A stretch of DNA of 6,714 bases from Verrucomicrobiota bacterium (GTDB lineage Bacteria; Verrucomicrobiota; Verrucomicrobiia; Opitutales; UBA2995), in NCBI GenBank assembly GCA_027297085.1, contig JAPUIL010000690.1, forward strand, positions 1 through 6,714, written 5' to 3'. The position numbers were made by a program, and so were the translations under genes. The notes beneath the pieces are model-generated. The model worked only from the letters and a program-made list of their open reading frames with translations, was not told where the DNA came from and did no database searches. Positions 1 through 6,252 of this stretch are shown one piece after another (within the stretch, counting starts at the first letter, position 1; every line of letters begins with the position of its first letter).

Positions 1-659
1 CTTTGTTCATCCGGTGTCAGCTTGTTTCGGAAGTCTACCAACTGGTTCGCGATGTGATTAAAAACAGCATCGTAAGGATCACTGTTTGGCCAATCTGCGG
101 TGTCGTAGTCCAACTCGAGTGTCTGGTATTCAATAGTATCGTTATACCAGACGCGGCCAGTGGAATCTGTAACATAGACAAGCAGCGCGATTGAATGACC
201 GTCTGAAGCCAGAATATTCGCGTTAATATATAAGTCGGGAGATTGAACTTCCCCAGGACTGATAAACGTCTGGCCCCAATGTTGGCTTTTATCCAGTGCG
301 TTCTTTAGGGCGATGGGGAAGAAGTGAGTCTCAAGCCGGCGAATTTTCGGATCAACAGCTTTATGATCGATTTTAGGCGTGCCCGATTTATCGGTGGTGA
401 TCAGTCCGGCTCCTTCTTCTTCCAACTTTTCCAAGTCAGCACCTGGCAGGAACAGATTGATAGCAACATTGAACCGTTCGTCTGCAACAGCTTCTTCCTG
501 AGCGACCATCACCGGAGCAAAACTTATTGGAGTTCCGTCGATATAATCGACTGCGGTTTTGGGTGTGGCGCATCCTGTCAGAAATAGAGCCAAAGTAAAA
601 AGCGGAGCGCAGATCTTGAGTAGATTCTTTGAGGAGATTGAGGTTAGCCAGTTTTGCAT
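1..659 (-). CDS. Putative outer-membrane lipoprotein, unknown function (3' end outside window)
   Basis: Reading the minus strand from the ATG at 659-657 gives an uninterrupted frame of 219 codons that runs off the left edge, so the C-terminus is missing. The protein starts with a lipoprotein signal peptide: a hydrophobic stretch at about residues 13-27, then the lipobox LTGC (27-30) with Cys30 as the lipidation site. Residue +2 is Ala, not Asp, which by the usual sorting rule favours the outer membrane. The mature part is soluble and acidic. Its later part (about 140-210) contains SDGHS, a strand-like run ALLVYVTD, GRVWY and DPYDAVFNHIANQL. From memory this resembles uncharacterised Gram-negative lipoproteins with a 'GR.W ... 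DP...L.N.IAN' pattern, but I cannot name the family. It is the third gene of a tight operon, 22 bp after the previous stop. No clear ribosome-binding site is seen. The gene call is firm; the function is unknown. Confidence 0.85.
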   Translation of the reverse strand, partial: MQNWLTSISSKNLLKICAPLFTLALFLTGCATPKTAVDYIDGTPISFAPVMVAQEEAVADERFNVAINLFLPGADLEKLEEEGAGLITTDKSGTPKIDHKAVDPKIRRLETHFFPIALKNALDKSQHWGQTFISPGEVQSPDLYINANILASDGHSIALLVYVTDSTGRVWYNDTIEYQTLELDYDTADWPNSDPYDAVFNHIANQLVDFRNKLTPDEQ

Positions 660-681
660 AAGTGGGAAATTTCTCAAAAGA

Positions 682-1494
682 TCATTGATCTGCCTGCATG
701 CGCTCAAGCGCGCGTTTGTAGGCTTCTGGAGGTTTGGGTTGGGGTGGTGGTTTGAAGAAAATGGCCAGGTCAGGTCTCCAGCGAAGGATCTGTTCGTAGG
801 TTTGATTCATTTTATCATAGAGCACGAAACGTTCATCGTAATACGACTGGCTGACTTTTTGCATTTCTAAGATCGTATTCACATTGGCTTCCCGATCCAG
901 AAGAATGTAGCCCGCTTCCTGGCGGTTTTGGTCTTCCTGGTTTAGTCGACCCTGCAATCCACCAAGGGCTGAAAATAGTTCTTCGTCCAATGCTTCCATC
1001 CGGGTTTTTCCGGACTCTCCAAAACGCGCGCTGGAAGATCTGGGTTGGAGAATCAAATCGAGAAAGGCGGTTCTTCTTCTGTCCTGATAGGGGCTGCCGA
1101 AATTTAATAAATTGCGAAGTTTTTCCAGTTCCCTTTTTTCTAATACTTTGCGTTGATCCCGGAGTTTGGCCAAGTGAGTTGTTTGGCTGGCAATCACTTC
1201 GTCGTAGTACTGAATGTGCTCCTCCACATTGCGGCGAAATTCCTGGTCCGAAGCATTGGTTTCACCCCATCCAATATACACGGCTTTGGCCTGATCCAGA
1301 CTGGCCTGATTGCGAGCCAATTCGCCGGTGGTGTCTTCAATCATGATTTCCAGCAGTTCCTTGTCTTCGATCTCGTCGATGACGAAACTTTGGGCAAACA
1401 GTCTGATCGAGTTTCCTGACACACAGAGGATCAGGAAAATCAATGCTATTTTCAGGCTAACTGAGATTACTGGTCTCATTGGGATTGTTGGCAT
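682..1494 (-). CDS. Exported coiled-coil/helical protein, unknown function
   Basis: This 270-residue protein is the second gene of the unknown operon. Its ATG (1494-1492) directly follows the TAG stop of the upstream gene, giving TAGATG with no spacer, so translational coupling is likely. A second ATG five codons on (MRPVISV) gives a more compact signal peptide and is a possible true start; neither has an evident Shine-Dalgarno. A hydrophobic segment at about 14-26 is followed by IRLFAQS, a plausible signal peptidase I site, so the product should be periplasmic. The mature chain is almost entirely charged and helical, with heptad-like stretches at about 42-125 and 175-235 that suggest coiled coils. 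It ends with a proline-rich linker (FKPPPQPKPPEAY) and a short basic helix. There are no catalytic motifs and I recognise no family. A structural or scaffold role in the envelope is an inference only. Confidence 0.82.
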   Translation of the reverse strand: MPTIPMRPVISVSLKIALIFLILCVSGNSIRLFAQSFVIDEIEDKELLEIMIEDTTGELARNQASLDQAKAVYIGWGETNASDQEFRRNVEEHIQYYDEVIASQTTHLAKLRDQRKVLEKRELEKLRNLLNFGSPYQDRRRTAFLDLILQPRSSSARFGESGKTRMEALDEELFSALGGLQGRLNQEDQNRQEAGYILLDREANVNTILEMQKVSQSYYDERFVLYDKMNQTYEQILRWRPDLAIFFKPPPQPKPPEAYKRALERMQADQ

Positions 1495-2718
1495 CTATGG
1501 TGTGGATGATGCCGATCTCGTCAAATCCTTCATTTTCTGGTACTCACGCCAAAGGACTTCCTCTTCCTCGGGGCTTAACAGTTTTTTCCGATTAATTATC
1601 GCCTCTTCGATTTCTCCATTTAGTTCTTCACGGATTGCGATGTACTTCAACAAAAGTTCTCTACGTTTTACCGTGATAGTATCGACGAAAGTGGTTTGTT
1701 GCAGTGCCTCGTTCAAGTCTGTGGGTTTTAATGTGACCGGGTCCAACTTTACCACCTCGTGCGGGGTGGCTCGGCTGCGCATATCCACGATGACGAGCGC
1801 TTCATTCATCAAGGTTTCGTTTTGGCTGAACCAACGTGCGTAGGTCTCATACTCGAAATAGTTCTCTGAAAGTATTTGAAGAATATCCCCTACTGCCGGA
1901 CTGATGCCACGACGGGTGACGAACTTCGGGTTATTAAACGCGTATTCCAGGTCTGACTGAAAGTCGGTTACTTTTTCCAGGTAAGTTTCCAGAAATTGTT
2001 TGTAGGCGTCAGCTGCCTGATCGGATAATTGCCAGATTTCAGGCGGTTGCAGGGAGACGGGCTCCTGGCTCCACACCGTGCGGATTTGTCTGCGATTGGT
2101 CGCGGTGCCATTGTTGAATGCAAACAAGTAATCTTGTATCCGCCGATCAATGACTGAATATACGAGGCTTTTGATCTTATCTTCCTCTGCATCCATATTA
2201 CGTTCACGAATATGATTGATGGCCCGGGCCAGCAACTCGCCCGAGCGGAGGCTCTTGCCTTCGAAATCGATGAAGACCTGGGAGCGCAAACGTTCCCATT
2301 CGGTGTCCCGATCGAATAAATCTTCATGCAAACGCGTGTAGTCTTCTACCAACGTTTCTGACAGATTTACCAGATGGTGGTAGAGGGATGGAAAACCGGC
2401 TTGTATATCCATATCGGGCTGAGAAATGCTGGAGCGAATTTCCGCAAGTTGCCACTCCCGCTCGACCGCGCTACGCCACGAAAATTCTTTTTGATGAATA
2501 GATAAGGCCACATTCAAACCTGACATTTGCACCAAAGGCTTCTGTTTTATTGTCAGATGTTCGTTCACCCAGGAACCGTCCCACAAATTGGCGAGATCCC
2601 TTCGCAAGCTGGATTCACCTATTTGACCCTGAGCATGCGAAAGGACTGCAAGGATTAACATTCCAAGCAAGATACCATTCAGGCGATGAGCCGGTGACCT
2701 GGGAATAGCGATTTTCAT
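1495..2718 (-). CDS. Secreted 407-residue protein, unknown function, first gene of operon
   Basis: The first residues (MKIAIPRSPAHRLNG) are basic and lead into a hydrophobic run ILLGMLILAVL ending SHAQG, a good Sec signal peptide with cleavage after SHA. The remaining roughly 380 residues carry no transmembrane segment. They are rich in Glu, Arg, Leu and Gln and look mostly helical, and they contain no catalytic signature that I recognise. The C-terminus (about 350-400) is a charged helical region rich in Glu and Lys, including LLSPEEEEVLWREYQ. The start is the ATG at 2718-2716; an AGG lies almost against it, too close to be a good ribosome-binding site. The stop abuts the start of the next gene. 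A perfect -10 hexamer lies about 200 bp upstream. All three operon products are exported, so they probably act together in the periplasm or at the outer membrane, but I cannot assign a function. Confidence 0.85.
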   Translation of the reverse strand: MKIAIPRSPAHRLNGILLGMLILAVLSHAQGQIGESSLRRDLANLWDGSWVNEHLTIKQKPLVQMSGLNVALSIHQKEFSWRSAVEREWQLAEIRSSISQPDMDIQAGFPSLYHHLVNLSETLVEDYTRLHEDLFDRDTEWERLRSQVFIDFEGKSLRSGELLARAINHIRERNMDAEEDKIKSLVYSVIDRRIQDYLFAFNNGTATNRRQIRTVWSQEPVSLQPPEIWQLSDQAADAYKQFLETYLEKVTDFQSDLEYAFNNPKFVTRRGISPAVGDILQILSENYFEYETYARWFSQNETLMNEALVIVDMRSRATPHEVVKLDPVTLKPTDLNEALQQTTFVDTITVKRRELLLKYIAIREELNGEIEEAIINRKKLLSPEEEEVLWREYQKMKDLTRSASSTP

Positions 2719-2916
2719 CCTGATTGGTGGTATTGGAATTGGCGGAAATGCGAGGTGTTGCTGATTCTTCGATTCTGCCAGTTGATATCAAGTTCATTGT
2801 GGACCCCCGATTAGCAACTAAAGTTTCGTATAAGGAGAGCTTTGAACTGTCTGGAATGAGTTTCCGCTTCCCTAGTTTGAGATTAAATAAGTAGTAGCAC
2901 GTTGACCTTAGAAAAC

Positions 2917-2922
2917 ATTATA
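2917..2922 (-). promoter_or_regulatory. Candidate -10 element (TATAAT) of the unknown operon
   Basis: On the minus strand the context is GCATATAATGTT, a perfect match to the sigma-70 -10 consensus. At 16-18 bp upstream only pyrimidine-rich sequence (TTTCTTTCTT) is present, with no good TTGACA, and there is no TGn extension. Transcription would start near 2910. A good -10 with a poor -35 is typical of promoters that need an activator. One hexamer match is weak evidence by itself; its position in the only long gap, in front of the operon, adds some support. Confidence 0.45.
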
Positions 2923-2958
2923 TGCTGCAACGCGGCCCAAGAAAGAAAGGTTCCCATT

Positions 2959-2977
2959 CAACCAATACACAACCAAT
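2959..2977 (-). repeat. Two 8-bp direct repeats, 11-bp period, possible operator
   Basis: CAACCAAT occurs at 2959-2966 and again at 2970-2977 on the plus strand. On the minus strand this reads ATTGGTTG, TGT, ATTGGTTG. The 11-bp period puts both copies on the same face of the helix. The pair is centred about 58 bp upstream of the start site predicted from the TATAAT at 2917-2922, where class I activators commonly bind. Direct repeats of this size and period are used by some response regulators. The repeat is certain; the operator role is inferred. Confidence 0.4.
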
Positions 2978-3103
2978 CACTAGAAGGTTTCAGAATTTCT
3001 TCAACGACTGTAATAACACTTTTTCAACTTCTTTCTCCTCACCAGCCATGTGGGTTGCGTACCTCTTTTTCGCAGTTTTGGATAACTGATAACCTAATAG
3101 CCA

Positions 3104-4156
3104 CTAGCTCGATCTCTTGTGATTCTTATTCCGAAGGAAACGATAGCCAACCAGCTTTTGCGTATCTTCATCCCACAAGCGAAGGTTTAGTGACTTGAGG
3201 CTTTTTGCCAGGGTCAGCTCGGGCACTTGTTGAAAGAAAGGTTCTGCGCGGTGACAGGCTTGCAAATTATAATTCGGGATCCGGGAGCTGAGATGGTGAA
3301 TGTGGTGGTAACCAATGTTACCGGAAAACCAGTTGAGGATGGCTGGTAATTTGTAGAAAGAGCTCCCTGCCAACGCGGAGCTTGCATAATCCCATTCTTC
3401 ATTGGAGCGCCAATACGTGTCTTCAAATTGATGCTGCACGTAAAACAGCCATATTCCCAGAGTTCCCGAGAGGGTCATGATTGAGAGCTGTATCCATAGA
3501 TAATTCCAAAATCCAAAAATGAAGCTCATTCCGACCACATATAACAGGAGACTGAAATTCATCAGATGTACTGAGTAGCGATCCCGCTTGCTGGCGCTTG
3601 AGACGGGGAAACGTTGATAAATAGCAAGGAATCCAAAGGGCGCCAGCACGAACAGGACTACGGGATTGCGGGAGAAGCGGTACAGAAGACGGGTCCGGGA
3701 TGAAGCTTCTTTGAATTCATTCACCGTCATGGTCCAGATATCGCCCAGTCCGCGTTCGTCCAGATTGCCCGAAGTGCCGTGGTGTGCTGCGTGTTGCCAT
3801 GTCCAATGGCGGTAGGGAGTAAAAGTAAGAATCCCTATTAGGAAACCAACAATGTTGTTGGCTTTTCTCGATTTAAAAAATGAACCATGGCCACAATCGT
3901 GAAAAATAATGAAAAGCCTCATGATGAACAGTGACGCGAGTGCGCATAAGGCAATGGTCAGTGGCCAGGAAACCGAGGTGGTAAAATACATCAATATCCA
4001 GAGCCCGACATAGGGTATCCCCGAATTCGTTAGCTGCCATAAACCCTTGGTCAACGAAGGTTTTTGGTACTTTCGCACAATTGCGCGCCAGCTCTCAGGC
4101 TGTTTCTTTTCGGCGGAGTGCAGGGTATTGGTGGAAGAAGTATTTATTTCTAACAT
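3104..4156 (-). CDS. Membrane fatty-acid desaturase (type 1, omega-6/DesA-like)
   Basis: This is an integral inner-membrane di-iron enzyme expected to insert a double bond into the acyl chains of membrane lipids, using O2 and electrons from a ferredoxin-type donor. All three histidine boxes are present: HDCGH (86-90), HAAHH (122-126) and HHIHH (284-288). The latter two sit in family-typical settings, HHGTSGNLDERGLGDIW and NIGYHHIHHLSSRIPNYNL. An extra conserved-looking His is in YVQHQFEDTYW (His242). Hydrophobic membrane segments lie at about 48-85, 103-112, 165-180 and 199-238, as usual for the family. The length of 350 residues is normal. I chose the ATG at 4156; an in-frame GTG at 4180 would add eight residues. 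The gene follows the SMP-30-like gene by 80 bp on the same strand, and no electron-donor gene is nearby. Membership of the desaturase family is firm; the regiospecificity (delta-12 or other) is inferred. Confidence 0.95.
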   Translation of the reverse strand: MLEINTSSTNTLHSAEKKQPESWRAIVRKYQKPSLTKGLWQLTNSGIPYVGLWILMYFTTSVSWPLTIALCALASLFIMRLFIIFHDCGHGSFFKSRKANNIVGFLIGILTFTPYRHWTWQHAAHHGTSGNLDERGLGDIWTMTVNEFKEASSRTRLLYRFSRNPVVLFVLAPFGFLAIYQRFPVSSASKRDRYSVHLMNFSLLLYVVGMSFIFGFWNYLWIQLSIMTLSGTLGIWLFYVQHQFEDTYWRSNEEWDYASSALAGSSFYKLPAILNWFSGNIGYHHIHHLSSRIPNYNLQACHRAEPFFQQVPELTLAKSLKSLNLRLWDEDTQKLVGYRFLRNKNHKRSS

Positions 4157-4236
4157 ACAAAACAGATCTCTGCTCAGCACGACAAAATTCGTGTAGAAAA
4201 TCGTAGTTCTCTTTTTAAAGCATTTCTTTCGAAATT

Positions 4237-5169
4237 CTAACGGTTCAGCTTTGCGCCCTTCACTCCAACGGGAATTCTAAATACTTTACCACCTCTGCCT
4301 TGAGAATAGGTGGTGGTGACGTAAATCGACTCGTGGTCGAAGTGGCCTTCGCCAAAGGCGATGCTGGCAGCGCCGAATACATTTTCGGTGATGGTTATTA
4401 GTTCCAGGGTCTTCGGATCGTAGCGAAGAATTTTACCTATCATGTTGGCGCAGATGTAAAGGCGTCCCTGAATGTCCATGGCGAGGCCGTCGTTGGAAGC
4501 ACCGTCTCCGCTGTGGGCAATGACCTCGGCTGCTCCAGCGGGTTTGTCATCGTTCAGTGAGACAGCCCAGACCCTGTCGTCGGAAACTATAGGCCGGATG
4601 CTTTTAAAAATCTGTGCAACATACATCACCGATTCATCGGCAGAGAGTGCCAGGCCGTTGGGATGATTGACGGCGGTACAGAACAGTTTGACTGTTCCTT
4701 TGGAATCGATCGTGAAAATCTCATTGGTTGCGTCGTCGGTAACGAGTAAGGTGCCATCCTTACGTACAACAATAAAATTGGGATCGCCTATGCCGGTTGC
4801 AAATTCCTTTTTGACTCCTGCGGGTGTAATTCTCCAAACAACTCCATCGTTGTTGCGATCATGACGAAACGCATTGGTGAGCCCAAAATCTGCAACCATG
4901 AGGTCACGTTCACCTATCCCTGCCAATCCAAGATTGGAATACAAATCCACGATCTTATGCGTGGCGCCATCGGTTTCAATTTCATGAAGTGCTTGATTGC
5001 CGGTGACAAAGAGCCTCCCTTCTCCGTTAAAGGCGATTCCTTCACACTGATCGAAGGGAGCGACGAATACCTCAGCTTCTACTGGGAAATTCGGTTCTTT
5101 TGCATAAAGATTGGAAAAGAATACTAAAATGCAGATTACGATTGTCAGGGAGAAAATTCGAGAATGCAT
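4237..5169 (-). CDS. Exported SMP-30/gluconolactonase-like beta-propeller protein
   Basis: The protein has 310 residues from the ATG at 5169, chosen because it gives a compact signal peptide (MHSRIFSLTIVICILVFFSN, then LYA before KEP). An upstream ATG at 5208 and a TTG at 5214 are in frame and would give a longer N-terminus. The mature chain is a chain of NHL/SMP-30-type blades with repeated 'G.l.vtd ... i..i' strands, as in GRLFVTGN, GTLLVTDD and GRLYICAN. Residues that fit the family's four metal ligands are Glu43 (CEGIAF), Asn131 (GDPNF), Asn170 (HPNGLALS) and Asp227 (SNDGLAMD), so a metal-dependent lactonase or sugar-binding role in the periplasm is plausible. The substrate is unknown. 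It lies 86 bp after the deacetylase gene and is a close paralog of the gene ending at 6253. A non-enzymatic NHL-type propeller is the alternative. Confidence 0.88.
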   Translation of the reverse strand: MHSRIFSLTIVICILVFFSNLYAKEPNFPVEAEVFVAPFDQCEGIAFNGEGRLFVTGNQALHEIETDGATHKIVDLYSNLGLAGIGERDLMVADFGLTNAFRHDRNNDGVVWRITPAGVKKEFATGIGDPNFIVVRKDGTLLVTDDATNEIFTIDSKGTVKLFCTAVNHPNGLALSADESVMYVAQIFKSIRPIVSDDRVWAVSLNDDKPAGAAEVIAHSGDGASNDGLAMDIQGRLYICANMIGKILRYDPKTLELITITENVFGAASIAFGEGHFDHESIYVTTTYSQGRGGKVFRIPVGVKGAKLNR

Positions 5170-5255
5170 GGTGTTAACAACGAGAGTTAGTGGTTTTCCG
5201 AATCGCATGTTCAAATCAATAAAATCAAAGGACTTCAGTTCATTATTTCAGCCCG

Positions 5256-6128
5256 TCAGTTTTTTAAATCGGCGTAGCTTATGAGCTGGATTCCGCGTTC
5301 TTGAATCGTAGTTTTCACCTTTTTGCTCGTGAAGGCCTTGGTCACCCCCGCTCGATGCTGCGCCACGTTTTCGTATCCAACATGGCCAAAGCCGCGGAGC
5401 TCAGGTGTGTCGAAGCCCGGGTGCTCGACCAGCATCCATGTACCTGCTCCCAATTTTCCCAAGGCTGCGACCAACTCCGACTCAAAATCCTGGCTGTGGA
5501 TTCCGCCAATGCGGGGGAATCGTTGGAGTTCCTGTGATTCCAGTCGTAGGCGATACTCGCTCGCAATCCGGGAGGTCAATGTTCGCAATTCAGGGGATGC
5601 AGTTGCTGCGCCCATATGTGCTGAAACATGCGTCACATTGGGAAGATGTTTCAACGCCATTTCGATCTGCGCTCGCAGCTCGGCTTCAACTTCAGCTAAG
5701 TCCGGATTCGCCTCAAGGAACCCGGTGCTACCAGGTTGACTGCTACGTGTTCTGGTAATGGGCCAAAAATATCCGTCGGAATCCACCAGAGTAGGGGCGT
5801 GAGTCAACGGCCCCCATTTACAATAGTCCCATTCGCTGGTGAGACAAAGGTGTACGCCGACATCGCAGCCGGGATTCTCCTTTAGGAGGCGGGCAGCGTC
5901 GAGGAACCAAGCACCCGTCACGATCACTTCGATAGAACGTGCCACGCCGTCTCGATAGCTCTGGATGCAGGCTTCGTTGATTGACTGGCTCACTCCCATG
6001 TCGTCCGATCTCATAAGCAATTGGATTTCTCCACCTGTATCGGCTGCGAGTAAAGAGTTGGGTTGAGTCGAGAAGCATGCACTCAAGAGTACGATCGAGG
6101 AAAAAAGTAATTGGGAAAAGTATTTCAT
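5256..6128 (-). CDS. Exported YdjC/ChbG-family carbohydrate deacetylase
   Basis: The 290-residue product belongs to the YdjC/ChbG family, metal-dependent enzymes that remove N-acetyl groups from amino-sugar oligosaccharides such as chitobiose. Visible family motifs, in order, are SDDMG (41-45, the Asp pair of the active site), VGVHLCLT with His93, HVSAHMG with His171, and VEHPGFD with His236 near the C-terminus, followed by the usual ERGIQLISYADL ending. The first 18 residues form a signal peptide with a lipobox-like LSAC (15-18), so the enzyme may be a lipoprotein; cleavage after LLAA (26-29) is the alternative. Well-studied ChbG is cytoplasmic, so export is notable. The start is the ATG at 6128; an upstream in-frame TTG at 6173 would bury the signal. 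It lies between two SMP-30-like paralogs, which suggests a shared sugar substrate. Family assignment is strong; the exact substrate is unknown. Confidence 0.9.
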   Translation of the reverse strand: MKYFSQLLFSSIVLLSACFSTQPNSLLAADTGGEIQLLMRSDDMGVSQSINEACIQSYRDGVARSIEVIVTGAWFLDAARLLKENPGCDVGVHLCLTSEWDYCKWGPLTHAPTLVDSDGYFWPITRTRSSQPGSTGFLEANPDLAEVEAELRAQIEMALKHLPNVTHVSAHMGAATASPELRTLTSRIASEYRLRLESQELQRFPRIGGIHSQDFESELVAALGKLGAGTWMLVEHPGFDTPELRGFGHVGYENVAQHRAGVTKAFTSKKVKTTIQERGIQLISYADLKN

Positions 6129-6156
6129 ATTTTTGCTAGAGTAATGCAGAACCCAT

Positions 6157-6184
6157 GGGAATGCCAAAAACAAAAGCCATTCCC
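6157..6184 (-). promoter_or_regulatory. Hairpin between the SMP-30-like gene and the deacetylase gene
   Basis: On the minus strand GGGAATG (6184-6178) pairs perfectly with CATTCCC (6163-6157) around a T-rich loop (about TTTTGTTTTT), with one mismatch and a further C-G pair at the loop end. The structure lies 28 bp before the deacetylase ATG and 68 bp after the upstream stop codon. No T-run follows the stem on either strand, so it is not a standard rho-independent terminator. It could be an mRNA-processing or translation-control element, or chance. Confidence 0.35.
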
Positions 6185-6252
6185 TCGGTGAACATCAGGT
6201 TCAGTCCCCCCAGTTTCCGATTTCCTTCATCTAACTGCCAGAGTCACCGGAT

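Larger units (their letters stand above)
2719..3103. other. 385-bp intergenic region with promoter elements
   Basis: This gap lies between the end of the desaturase gene and the first gene of the unknown operon, both on the minus strand. It holds a TATAAT hexamer and a pair of 8-bp direct repeats, which are listed separately. Downstream of the desaturase stop I see no strong GC-rich hairpin with a T-run, so no rho-independent terminator can be called. Between the predicted transcription start (near 2910) and the ATG at 2718 there would be an untranslated leader of roughly 190 nt. I see no recognisable riboswitch or RNA gene in it. Small frames crossing the gap on either strand have no coding character. 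Confidence 0.6.

Noticed and set aside
1310..1843. 177-residue plus-strand open frame
   Set aside because: It is antisense to the junction of two well-supported minus-strand genes. Its Ser-rich, low-complexity protein is what an antisense reading produces, and it has no recognisable domain.
2615..2797. 60-residue minus-strand frame overlapping the start of the 407-residue gene
   Set aside because: It could be a leader peptide because it begins with ATG inside the presumed 5' leader, but it overlaps the main gene by about 100 bp in another frame, lacks a ribosome-binding site and has no regulatory-peptide pattern.
2902..3198. 98-residue plus-strand open frame across the intergenic gap
   Set aside because: It begins with a TTG, has no ribosome-binding site and runs into the desaturase 3' end on the opposite strand. 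The translated product has no domain or signal features.
4178..4193. Small inverted repeat (CACGA/TCGTG, 6-nt loop) upstream of the desaturase ATG
   Set aside because: A 5-bp stem is easily expected by chance, and no T-run follows it, so it is not called as a terminator or operator.
5323..5739. 138-residue plus-strand open frame
   Set aside because: It is antisense to the deacetylase gene, whose motifs are unambiguous on the minus strand. It is Ser/Pro/Arg-rich with no domain.
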